Below, piece after piece: positions 35,569 through 44,491 of a DNA stretch of 64,000 nucleotides. Numbering within the stretch: the first letter of the stretch is position 1; the number at the start of each line of letters is the position of its first letter. The translations under genes were made by a program, and so were the position numbers. The notes under the pieces were generated by a model. That model was not told where the DNA came from, did not search any database, and saw only the letters and a program-made list of their open reading frames with translations. Source of the stretch: Paracoccaceae bacterium (GTDB taxonomy: Bacteria > Pseudomonadota > Alphaproteobacteria > Rhodobacterales > Rhodobacteraceae); NCBI GenBank assembly GCA_002709405.1, contig PAQV01000062.1, positions 119,238 to 183,237 on the forward strand, given 5' to 3'.

Positions 35569-35693
35569 GACAATAGGTCCGGTACAAAGGCGTTGCGCGC
35601 AGAATGGGATTTTGCGGCCGGGCTGGCAAGGGGAAGGGGCCGGCCTCAGGTCTTGAAACGTCGACCATGGAGGGTCTTGCACTGTTGCGACAG

Positions 35694-35900
35694 GTGGGGG
35701 CTCTGCCCCCGTCCTCCGTTGGAGGACTCCCCCGGGGTATTTTGAAAGAGAAAGAAGACAAGAGCGTTCGCATATGAAGAAATGCGCGGATCCGGCGTTT
35801 GCAGAGCCCACGAAGCCCTTGCCACCGCGTTCTGGCCTGTCCGCCCCTGGTCATGGGCGCAGCTTCCTGCTTCTTTCTCTTTACAAATACCCCGGCCGAT
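35694..35900. repeat. Inverted pair of GGGGTATTT/GAAAGAAG elements, second locus
   Basis: A plus-strand copy at 35694-35758 has GGGGGCTCTGCCCCC, CCTCCGTTGGAGG, CCCCGGGGTATTTT then GAAAGAGAAAGAAG. A minus-strand copy at 35867-35900 is the shorter CCGGGGTATTTG form. The 108 bases between them are not like the insides of the other pairs. Here both flanking genes run leftward, so the pair does not simply mark two convergent gene ends. Confidence 0.75.
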
Positions 35901-35921
35901 GGGATCGACCGGGTGCGCGGT

Positions 35922-37325
35922 CTATTCAGCGCGCCGACGTTTGGCCGGGCGTGGACGCACGTTGAGTTCGATCTCGTCGTAAAGCTTGTCGACAACGTTT
36001 TTCTTCGTCACCGTCTCGATCCCTTCCAGTCCCGGAGAGGAATTGACCTCCAGAACCTTCGGCCCGCTTTCCGAACGCAACAGGTCCACGCCCGCAAGAC
36101 CCAGCCCAAAGGCCCGGGCCGCCCGCACGGCCATGTCGCGTTCCGCCTTGGTGATGCGCACTGACGAGGCGCTGCCGCCCTGGTGCAGGTTTGACCGGAA
36201 ATCGCCCTCGGCGCCGGTACGTTTCATCGAGGCCACGACCTTGCCGCCGACAACCAGGCAGCGGATGTCCTCGCCCGCGGCTTCCTTGACGAATTGCTGG
36301 ACCAGGAAATTGGCCTTGAGCCCCCGGAAGGCCGAGATGACGGATTCGGCGGCCTTCTTGGTCTCGGCCAGCACCACGCCTTTTCCTTGCGTCGATTCCA
36401 GAAGCTTGATGATCAGCGGGGCCGAGCCCACAAGCCCGATCAGGTTCGACGTGTCCTTGGGCGAGGCGGCGAAGGCCGTGGTCGGCATGTCGATCTTGTA
36501 GCGACTGAGGATCTGGTGCGCATGCAGCTTGTCCCGGCTGGACGCGATGCCGGCCGAATTGTTGACCACGAAGGTGCCGGTGGTTTCGAACTGGCGCACC
36601 ACGGCCGTGCCATAAGGCGTGATCGACGCCCCGATCCGCGGGATCACCGCGTCGTAGCGGGGCAGGCGTTTGCCGTCGTAATGGACCTCGGGCATCATCG
36701 GGTTGATGGCCATGTAACAGCGCGTGGTGTCGATGACCTCGACCGTATGGCCGCGCGCTTCGCCCCCTTCGACCAGGCGGCGGGTGGAATAATTGTTCTC
36801 GCGGCTGAGCACGGCGATGCGCAGGGCCCTGTTCGGGGCGATCGTGCGCATCTGGGCCGAATGGTAGACATCGTAGCCCAGGATCGGCTGCAGGTGCTTT
36901 TCGGTTGGCGTTATCGAGATGTGATCCTGCAGCGCCTGCCGCCCAAGCAGCATCCGCGTGGCCATGCCCGAGCGGTCGGTCAGGGTGATCTCGATCGGCC
37001 AGGTCTGGCCGGCCACGGTGATCGGCGTACGGATGACGTAGCGCAGCTCGGCCTCGCCATTGGACGAGGTGACCTCGCGCCGGTCGGCGATCTCGGCCGA
37101 GCAGGTGATGGCCAGCTCGTAATGGCCCGGGATCGGGTGGACGTTGAACCGCACCTTGGGCTTGGACGAGGGCCCGAAGGTTTCGATATCCGAGGCATGC
37201 AGGGCCGAGGTTCGGGCTCCGGTATCCACCTTGGCCGAGATCGCCGGCAGGCCGAGATCGGGAAGCGAGACCCATTCCTCCCAGCCGAAGGTCAATGGCG
37301 GTGGGGTGGTATCGGTATCGGACAT
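35922..37325 (-). CDS. rimK: RimB-like protease domain fused to RimK-like ATP-grasp ligase
   Basis: 467 residues from ATG 37325; the frame is open further upstream but lacks support there. Residues 10-150 match the PF05618-type (Zn_protease/RimB) aspartic-protease-like fold, with [11 protein letters not shown] at 34-44. Residues 165-455 are an ATP-grasp ligase with [21 protein letters not shown], then [18 protein letters not shown] and [22 protein letters not shown]. RimK adds glutamates to ribosomal protein S6, and RimB-type proteins trim them. Both activities in one chain would form a writer-eraser. It is divergent from tgt over 115 bases. Confidence 0.87.
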   Translation of the reverse strand: MSDTDTTPPPLTFGWEEWVSLPDLGLPAISAKVDTGARTSALHASDIETFGPSSKPKVRFNVHPIPGHYELAITCSAEIADRREVTSSNGEAELRYVIRTPITVAGQTWPIEITLTDRSGMATRMLLGRQALQDHISITPTEKHLQPILGYDVYHSAQMRTIAPNRALRIAVLSRENNYSTRRLVEGGEARGHTVEVIDTTRCYMAINPMMPEVHYDGKRLPRYDAVIPRIGASITPYGTAVVRQFETTGTFVVNNSAGIASSRDKLHAHQILSRYKIDMPTTAFAASPKDTSNLIGLVGSAPLIIKLLESTQGKGVVLAETKKAAESVISAFRGLKANFLVQQFVKEAAGEDIRCLVVGGKVVASMKRTGAEGDFRSNLHQGGSASSVRITKAERDMAVRAARAFGLGLAGVDLLRSESGPKVLEVNSSPGLEGIETVTKKNVVDKLYDEIELNVRPRPAKRRRAE

Positions 37326-37440
37326 GTCGGATCCCTCTCGTGACGATGCCCCCCGTGCTAAGGGGTATTGGGGACGATTTCCACCCGCTAGCATGTGCGG
37401 AGCGCTTTGCTTTTGCGCTGTGCCGGGGTAGAGGGCGGCG

Positions 37441-38571
37441 ATGACCAGCACATTCTCATTTTCGTTGGCGGCCACCGATGGCCGCGCCCGCACCGGGAGC
37501 ATCTCGACCCCGCGCGGCGAAATCCGGACGCCGGCTTTCATGCCCGTGGGCACGGCAGCGACGGTCAAGGCCATGATGCCCGAAAGCGTTCGGGCAACCG
37601 GGGCCGACATCCTGCTGGGCAATACCTATCACCTGATGCTGCGGCCCGGGGCCGAGAGGGTGGCCCGGCTGGGCGGGCTGCACAGGTTCATGAACTGGGA
37701 TCGGCCGATCCTGACGGATTCCGGGGGCTTTCAGGTCATGAGCCTGGCCGGGCTGCGCAAGCTGACCGAGCAAGGCGTGACCTTCAAATCCCATATCGAC
37801 GGATCGAAACACCACCTGACGCCGGAACGCTCGATGGAGATCCAGAAGCTGCTGGGCTCGGATATCGTGATGTGTTTCGACGAATGCCCGGCGCTGCCGG
37901 CCGAGGAAAAGGTCGTTGCGACAAGCATGCGCATGTCGATGCGCTGGGCGGCACGCTCGCGCGAGGCCTTCGGAGACCGGCCTGGCCATGCGCTCTTCGG
38001 CATCCAGCAGGGGGGCGTCACGCAGGAGCTGAGGGGGGAAAGCGCGGAGGCGCTGAAGGCGATCGGATTTGACGGCTATGCCGTGGGCGGCCTGGCGGTG
38101 GGCGAGGGCCAAGACGCCATGTTCGGAGTGCTGGACTACGCGCCTGGAATGCTGCCCGAAGACAAGCCCCGCTACCTGATGGGTGTGGGCAAGCCCGACG
38201 ACATCGTCGGGGCCGTCGCCCGGGGCATCGACATGATGGATTGCGTGCTGCCCTCGCGGTCCGGCCGAACGGGACAGGTCTTCACCCGCAGGGGGGTGGT
38301 GAATATCAAGAACGCTCGCCACCAGGATGACCCCCGACCCTTGGACGAGGCCTGCAGCTGTCCGGCCTGCCGGAACTACTCCCGGGCCTACCTGCACCAC
38401 GTTTTTCGCAGCCAGGAGATCATCTCGTCGATGCTGCTGACCTGGCACAACCTGCATTACTTCCAGGAGATCATGGAGGGTATGCGCCGGGCCATTGCCG
38501 AAAGTGCGTTCGATGCCTGGCAAGCCGAGTTTCATGCCACTCGGGCCCAGGGCGACATCGAGCTACTCTGA
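37441..38571 (+). CDS. tgt: tRNA-guanine transglycosylase (queuine tRNA-ribosyltransferase)
   Basis: 376 residues. Exchanges guanine 34 of GUN-anticodon tRNAs for a queuosine precursor. The catalytic residues are D93 in [10 protein letters not shown] and D267 in [13 protein letters not shown]. The substrate loop is [13 protein letters not shown]. Zinc ligands are C305, C307 and C310 (CSCPAC) with a histidine in [10 protein letters not shown]. Length is normal. It is convergent with ilvH and separated by a pair of repeat elements. Confidence 0.96.
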   Translation: MTSTFSFSLAATDGRARTGSISTPRGEIRTPAFMPVGTAATVKAMMPESVRATGADILLGNTYHLMLRPGAERVARLGGLHRFMNWDRPILTDSGGFQVMSLAGLRKLTEQGVTFKSHIDGSKHHLTPERSMEIQKLLGSDIVMCFDECPALPAEEKVVATSMRMSMRWAARSREAFGDRPGHALFGIQQGGVTQELRGESAEALKAIGFDGYAVGGLAVGEGQDAMFGVLDYAPGMLPEDKPRYLMGVGKPDDIVGAVARGIDMMDCVLPSRSGRTGQVFTRRGVVNIKNARHQDDPRPLDEACSCPACRNYSRAYLHHVFRSQEIISSMLLTWHNLHYFQEIMEGMRRAIAESAFDAWQAEFHATRAQGDIELL

Positions 38572-38596
38572 ACCTGGTCCTGCACTGCAGATGTTG

Positions 38597-38800
38597 CGCC
38601 GGGGTATTTAGAAAGAGAAAGAAGCAGCAGATCGCGCCATTGAAGAGCGGATGTGTTTGTTTCTTTGTTGCTGGTGCGTGGCCATCCTGACCGACAGAGA
38701 CCAAAGTACTCCCCTTGGGAACGGAGCGCGATTTCAGCTTCTTTCTCTTTCTAAATCCCCCGGGGGAGACCTCCGAAGGAGGACGGGGGCAGCGCCCCCA
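38597..38800. repeat. Inverted pair of GGGGTATTT/GAAAGAAG elements, third locus
   Basis: Between convergent tgt and ilvH. A plus copy (38597-38630) has GCCGGGGTATTTAG then AAAGAGAAAGAAGCAGCAG. A minus copy (38736-38800) carries, in reverse, GGGGGCGCTGCCCCC-like and CCTCCTTCGGAGG hairpins and GGGGGATTTAGAAAGAG. The minus copy has GGATTTAG in place of GGTATTTAG, a small sequence variant. Confidence 0.75.
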
Positions 38801-38810
38801 ATCCAACCTG

Positions 38811-39386
38811 TCAACTCGCCGCAGGCATTTCACCCCGGGACAAGGCCGCCACACCGGTGCGCGCGATTTCCACCAGTCCAAGCGGACGCATCAGGTCGGC
38901 GAAGGCATCGATCTTCTCCGGCGCGCCGGTGATCTCGAAGACGAAGCTGTTTAACGTGCTGTCGACCACGTTGGCCCGGAAAATCTCTCCGATGCGCAGG
39001 GCTTCGACCCGCTTCTCGCCGGTGCTTTCGACCTTCAGCATGGCCAGTTCGCGTTCGATCGACCGGCCCTCGACCGTCAGGTCATGCACGTCGCGCACCG
39101 ACACGATCCGGCCCAGTTGAGCCTTGATCTGTTCGATCACCTGCGGAGTCCCCGTGGTGACAATGGTAATGCGCGATAGCCGGCCAGTGTGATCGACCTC
39201 GGCAACCGTCAGGCTTTCGATATTGTATCCCCGTCCGGAAAACAGCCCGATGACACGGGCCAGAACGCCTGGTTCGTTTTCGACCAGCACGGCGAGGGTA
39301 TGTTGTTCCAGTACGTCGGAAAAGGTCGGGCGCAGGTTGTAGGCGGAATGGCTCGTGGAGCCCTTCTTGATCTGTAGAGCGGACAT
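38811..39386 (-). CDS. ilvH: Acetolactate synthase small (regulatory) subunit
   Basis: 191 residues. The ACT domain at about 27-100 reads HTLAVLVENEPGVLARVIGLFSGRGYNIESL and binds valine for feedback inhibition. The C-terminal half contains LDxxxxRVEALRIGEIFRANVVD-type text and ITGAPEKIDAFADLMRPLG. It activates IlvI and makes it valine-sensitive. It lies 103 bases after ilvI with two perfect palindromes in the gap. Confidence 0.94.
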   Translation of the reverse strand: MSALQIKKGSTSHSAYNLRPTFSDVLEQHTLAVLVENEPGVLARVIGLFSGRGYNIESLTVAEVDHTGRLSRITIVTTGTPQVIEQIKAQLGRIVSVRDVHDLTVEGRSIERELAMLKVESTGEKRVEALRIGEIFRANVVDSTLNSFVFEITGAPEKIDAFADLMRPLGLVEIARTGVAALSRGEMPAAS

Positions 39387-39433
39387 GGATGGCCTCGCGA
39401 TGGGTGGTGCGGCGCGGACGATCGTCGTCCGTG

Positions 39434-39481
39434 CCGGAATTTTCTAAAATTCCGGACCATTTTCTTCGGAGAAGAAAATGG
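39434..39481. repeat. Twin AT-rich palindromes between ilvI and ilvH
   Basis: Two adjoining hairpins. 39434-39455 has arms CCGGAATTTT and AAAATTCCGG with a 2-base loop. 39457-39481 has arms CCATTTTCTTC and GAAGAAAATGG with a 3-base loop. Both are perfect. In the operon RNA they would form strong stem-loops and may affect the ratio of IlvH to IlvI. Confidence 0.8.
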
Positions 39482-39489
39482 CACCGGTG

Positions 39490-41241
39490 TCAGACGAGCA
39501 CGGAGCCCTTGCTGTCGATCACGCCCTGGGTTTCGGCCTCGCCCAGCAGCATCTCATTGTGGGCCTTGCCCGACGGGATCATCGGGAAGCAGTTCTCGTG
39601 CTTTTCCACCAGGCAGTCAAAGACCACGGGCCCGTCGTAGTTGATCATCTCCAGGATCGCATCGTCCAGGTCGGCCGGATCGTTGCAGATCATGCCCTTG
39701 GCCCCGAAGGCCTCGGCGAGTTTCACGAAATCGGGCAGGGCCTCGGACCACGAATGCGAATAGCGCTCGCCGTGCAGCAATTCCTGCCACTGGCGCACCA
39801 TGCCAAGCCGTTCGTTGTTCAGGATGAACTGCTTGACCGGTGCCCGGAACTGCACCGCCGTGCCCAGTTCTTGCATGTTCATCAGCCACGAGGCCTCGCC
39901 CGCGACGTTGATCACCAGCGCGTCCGGGTGCGCGATCTGCACCCCGATCGAGGCCGGGAAACCATAGCCCATCGTGCCCAGGCCACCGGAGGTCATCCAG
40001 CGGTTGGGGTCCTCGAAGTGCAGGAACTGGGCGGCCCACATCTGGTGCTGGCCCACTTCCGTCGCGATGTAGCGGTCGTGGTCCCTGGTCAGGGCCTCAA
40101 GCCGTTGCAGGGCGTATTGCGGCTTGATCGTCTTGCGGCTTTCGCTGAACGACAGGCAGTTGACCTTGCGCCAGTCGTTGATCTGGCCGTGCCACTTGCG
40201 CACCGCCTCGACCTCGGTCTTGCGCCCGCGCGACTTCCACACCTTCAGGATGTCTTCCAGCACATGGGCCACGTCGCCGACGATCGGGATGTCGGTCTTG
40301 ATGACCTTGTTGATCGACGACGGGTCGATGTCGATATGCGCCTTGACCGACCCGGGCGAGAACGCGTCGATGCGCCCGGTGATCCGGTCGTCGAACCGCG
40401 CGCCGATGTTGATCATCAGGTCGCAGTCGTGCATCGCCATGTTGGCCTCGTAAAGGCCATGCATGCCCAGCATGCCCAGCCAGTTCTTGCCCGATGCCGG
40501 GTAGGCCCCCAGGCCCATCAGCGTCGAGGTGATCGGAAAGCCCGTGGCCTCGACCAGTTCGCGCAGCAGCGCGCTGGCGTGGGGGCCCGAGTTGATCACC
40601 CCGCCGCCGGTGTAGAACACCGGGCGCTTGGCCGTTTCAATGGCCGAGACCAGCTCGGTGATGGCCTCCATGTCGCCCTTGACCTGCGGCTGGTAATGCG
40701 AGGCCGAGGGCCGCGGGCCGGCATAGGTGCCGGTGGCGAACTGGACGTCCTTGGGGATGTCGATCAGCACCGGGCCGGGTCGGCCGCTGGTGGCCACGTG
40801 GAAGGCCTCGTGGATGGTCGCGGCCAGCCGGTCGGTTTCCTTGACCAGCCAGTTGTGCTTGGTGCAGGGGCGGGTGATGCCGATGGTGTCGGCTTCCTGG
40901 AACGCGTCCGAGCCGATCATGAAGGTCGGCACCTGGCCGGTCAGCACGATGATCGGGATCGAATCCATCAGCGCGTCGGTCAGCCCGGTGACGGCATTGG
41001 TCGCCCCCGGCCCCGAGGTCACGAGCGCAACCCCCGGCTTGCCGGTCGAGCGGGCATAGCCCTCGGCCGCGTGGACCGCGCCCTGTTCGTGGCGCACCAG
41101 GATGTGGCGGATGTCGTTTTGCTGGAAGATCTCGTCATAGATCGGCAGCACGGCGCCACCGGGATAGCCGAATACCGTGTCCACACCCTGATCCTTCAGG
41201 GCCTGAACCACCATTTTCGCTCCGGTCATCTCTTGTGTCAT
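39490..41241 (-). CDS. ilvI: Acetolactate synthase large subunit
   Basis: 583 residues from ATG 41241 with GGAGAGC upstream. Condenses pyruvate, or pyruvate with 2-ketobutyrate, in branched-chain amino-acid synthesis. The thiamine diphosphate glutamate is in LVRHEQGAVHAAEGYARSTG, and the FAD/ThDP C-domain has TSGGLGTMGYGFPASIG and ending motifs of the family (NNERLGMVRQWQE). It is transcribed after a leader-peptide attenuator at 41279-41434. ilvB is an equally used name. Confidence 0.95.
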   Translation of the reverse strand: MTQEMTGAKMVVQALKDQGVDTVFGYPGGAVLPIYDEIFQQNDIRHILVRHEQGAVHAAEGYARSTGKPGVALVTSGPGATNAVTGLTDALMDSIPIIVLTGQVPTFMIGSDAFQEADTIGITRPCTKHNWLVKETDRLAATIHEAFHVATSGRPGPVLIDIPKDVQFATGTYAGPRPSASHYQPQVKGDMEAITELVSAIETAKRPVFYTGGGVINSGPHASALLRELVEATGFPITSTLMGLGAYPASGKNWLGMLGMHGLYEANMAMHDCDLMINIGARFDDRITGRIDAFSPGSVKAHIDIDPSSINKVIKTDIPIVGDVAHVLEDILKVWKSRGRKTEVEAVRKWHGQINDWRKVNCLSFSESRKTIKPQYALQRLEALTRDHDRYIATEVGQHQMWAAQFLHFEDPNRWMTSGGLGTMGYGFPASIGVQIAHPDALVINVAGEASWLMNMQELGTAVQFRAPVKQFILNNERLGMVRQWQELLHGERYSHSWSEALPDFVKLAEAFGAKGMICNDPADLDDAILEMINYDGPVVFDCLVEKHENCFPMIPSGKAHNEMLLGEAETQGVIDSKGSVLV

Positions 41242-41278
41242 TGTCGTGCTCTCCGGTCTCGACACAGTGTATGGGCAC

Positions 41279-41304
41279 AAAAAAACCCCCGAGGATGTCG
41301 GGGG
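41279..41304 (-). terminator. ilv attenuator terminator
   Basis: On the minus strand CCCCCGA and TCGGGGG form a 7-bp stem with loop CATCC, followed by seven T residues. It lies between the leader peptide and ilvI. A second 9-bp stem (41339-41347 with 41304-41312) sits directly before it and spans the end of the leader reading frame. Stalling of the ribosome on the leader should change which stems form. Confidence 0.9.
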
Positions 41305-41331
41305 CGCATGGGTCGTCGTTATGGCAAACCG

Positions 41332-41379
41332 TCACCGGCCCATGCGCGTTGTTCCTACGATTACGACTAGCGTCAACAT
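41332..41379 (-). CDS. ilvL: ilv leader peptide
   Basis: 15 residues, MLTLVVIVGTTRMGR, starting at ATG 41379 with AGAGGAAC upstream and ending in TGA. Six of the first eight residues are Leu, Val or Ile, the products of the pathway. The classic layout of promoter, leader peptide, terminator and ilv genes is complete in 200 bases. When charged branched-chain tRNAs are scarce the ribosome would stall here and allow read-through into ilvIH. Confidence 0.85.
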   Translation of the reverse strand: MLTLVVIVGTTRMGR

Positions 41380-41405
41380 AAGGGTTCCTCTTCGTGCTGC
41401 GCGGG

Positions 41406-41434
41406 ACCATAGGCGGCACGAAAAGGGGCGTCAA
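41406..41434 (-). promoter_or_regulatory. Sigma-70-type promoter of the ilv leader and ilvIH
   Basis: On the minus strand TTGACG (41434-41429), 17 bases, then TATGGT (41411-41406). Spacing is optimal and the position suits a start site about 20 bases before the leader ATG. Confidence 0.75.
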
Positions 41435-41606
41435 CCGGCAAAACGGGAAAGATTGTGATCGTGGGGCGCAATGTCGCGACATTTTGTTGCGGCAGGCGGG
41501 GTGTTCCAGGACATTTGCGCGATGCGACCCCCGACTCGGGCGTTGCCGACTCGGGGGGGGCGGGGCCAGAAGCGGCGGGGCCGGGAGGCGCAGGGCAGGG
41601 GGGCGG

Positions 41607-44333
41607 TCAGAGGATCTCGATGAAGCCCTCCAGAGCGGTCGGGTCCGTCACGCCGTTCAGGGTCATGTGAATGTCGAGCGGCCCGTTGTCGTAGTCGATG
41701 ACCGTGTTGCCGTTGACGACCGTGGCCGCCGCCAGGAAGTCCTCGACCGACCCGAGTGCGCGCAGGACGATGACCTCGTCATCCCAGTCGGTGATCACCA
41801 CGTCCATGTGATCGCCGCCCGTGTGCAACTGGAACCGGTCAGCGCCCGCCCCACCGCTGATCGTGGCGGATTGCGCCCGCGAGACGAAGATGGTGTCGTC
41901 GCCGTCACCGCCGAACATCTGCACCCCGGCCTGGGTCCCGTCCTTCACCAGCCGGTCATTGCCCGCGTCGCCGTAAAGGATGTCCGCGCCGCTGCTCGTG
42001 TAAAGCGTGTCATTGCCGACACCCCCGGACAGGATGTCGTCGCCGCTCCCGCCGTCCAAGACATCGCTGCCCGCGTTGCCGTAGAGGGTGTCGTTTCCGT
42101 AGGATCCGAAGAGGTCGTCGTCGCCCTTGCCCCCGGACAGGGTGTCGTCGCCCCCGTCGCCATAAAGGCTGTCATCTCCGGCCTGGCCTTGCAGCACGTC
42201 GTTGCCGTCATGCCCATGCAGCGAATCCTCCCCGTCGCCGCCCGACAGGGTGTCGTTGCCCAGCCCGCCGAACAGACGGTCTGTCCCGTCGTCGCCTGAC
42301 AGGGTGTCGTCGCCGTCGCCCCCAAAGAGCAGGTCGTCGTCCGCGCCGCCGAACAGGCTGTCATTGCCGTCGTCTCCATAAAGCGTGTCAGCGCCTGCAT
42401 CCCCAAAGACAAAGTCGTCGCCCCAGTCGCCCATCAACTCGTCGTCGCCGCCCCCGCCGTGCAGGGTGTCATTGCCATCCTGGCCGAACAGCTCGTCGTC
42501 GCCGTCGCCCCCATCCAGCATGTCATCGCCGTCGCCGCCCTCCAGCATGTCGGTGCCCGCGTCGCCGAACATCTCGTCGTCGCCGATCCCGCCGTACAGC
42601 GTGTCATCGCCATCGCCGCCATGCATCAGGTCGTCCCCGGCGTCGCCCCAAAGCCGGTCGGCCCCCGCATCCGCCCACAAGGCGTCGTTGCCGTCCCCGC
42701 CTTTCAGCACGTCATCGCCATCTTCGCCATGCAGCGTATCGTTCCCCTCGCCGCCGCTCAGGGTGTCATGTCCGCCGCCGCCGTACAGAAGGTCGGCCCC
42801 GCCATCGCCCACAAGCTGGTCATGTCCGCCCTGGCCGAATAGGACGTCGGCGTCCGCGCCACCGTTCAGCACGTCGTTGCCGATTCCCCCCCACAGCACG
42901 TCATTGCCGGCCCCGCCCTTGAGCGTGTCGTCCCCGTCCTCGCCGGTCAGCAGGTCGTGGCCCGCGTCGCCGCTCAGCCAGTCGTTGCCGGTGCCCCCAT
43001 ACAGCAGGTCGGTCCCGTCGCCGCCCAGCAGCTGGTCGTTGCCCGCATCGCCGTACAGCCGGTCCCGCCCCGCGCCGCCCTTGATCGTGTCGTCTCCGGC
43101 CTGGCCACCCAGCTCGTCGTCGCCGTCGTCGCCGCTCAGCCAGTCGTTGCCCCCGCCGCCGGCCAGATAGTCGGCTCCGTCGCCGCCCAGAAGCTGGTCG
43201 TCACCCTCTTCGCCGAACACCCGGTCATCGCCCGCGCCGCCCTTGAGGATGTCGTCTCCCTCCTGGCCGTGCAGCTGATCGTTGCCGTCTCCGCCGCTCA
43301 CCTGGTCGTTGCCGCCCTCGCCATAAAGCCGGTCGTCCCCGGCCTCGCCCTGCAGGTCGTCGTCGCCGGTCCCGCCGTAGATCCGGTCCGCGCCGGCCCC
43401 GCCCAGCAGCACGTCAGCCGCGCCGTCGCCGTACACGTCGTCGTCGCCGTCGCCGCCCTTGATCAGGTCCGCCCCGTCACGCCCGCGCAGCACGTCCGCG
43501 CCCGCGCCTCCGTAAAGAACGTTGTCGCCATCGGTCCCGGACAGCACGTCGTCGAACGCCGTGCCGGCCAGGCCCTCGATGCTGATCAGCTCGTCCTCGG
43601 CCACCGCGGCGCTGGCCGCGTCCAGGTCGGTGAGGTCGATGACCACACCGGCCTGCAGATGGGTATAGCTGGCCAGGTCGTTGCCCGCCCCGCCGTCCAG
43701 CAGGTCGGCCCCAAGGCCGCCCCGCAGGATGTCGTCGCCCGAGCCGCCCTGCAGGATGTCGTCGCCGTCTCCGCCGTCCAGCGTGTCGTCGCCCGACCCT
43801 CCATCCAGGATGTCGGCGCCATCGCCCCCCTCAAGCCGGTCATTGCCGGTGTCGCCGAACAGGAAATCGTCCCCGCCCATGCCTCGCAGCGTGTCGTTGC
43901 CGCCCAGCCCGTTGATGAAATCGCTGTAGGAATTGCCGGTGATCGTGTCGTCGCCCGACAGGGGAATGGCGCCGGCCGCCACGGTGTTCAGCACGCCGGT
44001 GGACACGTCCGGCGTGGGGTAGGGGTAGTTTTCCAGGTAGAGCGTCAGGTCCAGGTCCGAGACATGGATCAGGGTGTCGCCCTGGGCGTTTTCATAGGTG
44101 ATCTGGGTCAGCGTGACAGAGGTCGCATCGGCATATCCCACGGCGCTGGCCGCGACGATGGTGTCGTGGCCGGCCAGCCAGAAACGGTAAAGCGTGCTGT
44201 CGTCGTCCCAGTCGGTTTCCAGGATCAGCTCGATATCAAGCGGTGCGGGGAAGAGCGGCTGAGCCTCTCCCTCGGCGGTGTCGTAGATGACAAGACCGGT
44301 GCCAAGTGCGTCGGTGGCGGTAATCGTGACCAT
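41607..44333 (-). CDS. Large RTX protein with 54-residue super-repeats
   Basis: 908 residues. Residues 1-125 form a domain shared with the next gene (DWDDDSTLYRFWLAGHD, SVTLTQITYENAQGDTLI). Nine-residue GGxGxDxLx repeats fill about 135-815, broken near 225-265 by a non-repeat segment (VVIDLTDLDAAS). In the middle, six nonapeptides form a unit of 54 residues that recurs (DQLLGGDG at unit starts and KGGAG in the fifth). The tail 830-908 ends LEGFIEIL. Calcium-dependent folding outside the cell after type I export is expected. No enzyme domain was found. Confidence 0.82.
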   Translation of the reverse strand: MVTITATDALGTGLVIYDTAEGEAQPLFPAPLDIELILETDWDDDSTLYRFWLAGHDTIVAASAVGYADATSVTLTQITYENAQGDTLIHVSDLDLTLYLENYPYPTPDVSTGVLNTVAAGAIPLSGDDTITGNSYSDFINGLGGNDTLRGMGGDDFLFGDTGNDRLEGGDGADILDGGSGDDTLDGGDGDDILQGGSGDDILRGGLGADLLDGGAGNDLASYTHLQAGVVIDLTDLDAASAAVAEDELISIEGLAGTAFDDVLSGTDGDNVLYGGAGADVLRGRDGADLIKGGDGDDDVYGDGAADVLLGGAGADRIYGGTGDDDLQGEAGDDRLYGEGGNDQVSGGDGNDQLHGQEGDDILKGGAGDDRVFGEEGDDQLLGGDGADYLAGGGGNDWLSGDDGDDELGGQAGDDTIKGGAGRDRLYGDAGNDQLLGGDGTDLLYGGTGNDWLSGDAGHDLLTGEDGDDTLKGGAGNDVLWGGIGNDVLNGGADADVLFGQGGHDQLVGDGGADLLYGGGGHDTLSGGEGNDTLHGEDGDDVLKGGDGNDALWADAGADRLWGDAGDDLMHGGDGDDTLYGGIGDDEMFGDAGTDMLEGGDGDDMLDGGDGDDELFGQDGNDTLHGGGGDDELMGDWGDDFVFGDAGADTLYGDDGNDSLFGGADDDLLFGGDGDDTLSGDDGTDRLFGGLGNDTLSGGDGEDSLHGHDGNDVLQGQAGDDSLYGDGGDDTLSGGKGDDDLFGSYGNDTLYGNAGSDVLDGGSGDDILSGGVGNDTLYTSSGADILYGDAGNDRLVKDGTQAGVQMFGGDGDDTIFVSRAQSATISGGAGADRFQLHTGGDHMDVVITDWDDEVIVLRALGSVEDFLAAATVVNGNTVIDYDNGPLDIHMTLNGVTDPTALEGFIEIL

Positions 44334-44491
44334 GAAAGGAAACCTCGGTTCAATGCGATTTCCGCAATGAGTGCCGGGGGCTCTGGTGAGGTCAAGTGTT
44401 TAATTTGAAACGATTATGTGATGACAATTTCCACCGAAGGGTGATAAGGGCAAGGGTCGGGCCTTGCCCCCAGTCTTGACCGTGCGTCAGG

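Noticed and set aside
42385..43929. Ser/Pro-rich plus-strand frames and regular spacing that could suggest CRISPR or a low-complexity gene
   Set aside because: The periodicity is 27 and 162 bases from RTX nonapeptides on the other strand. There are no constant repeats with unique spacers.
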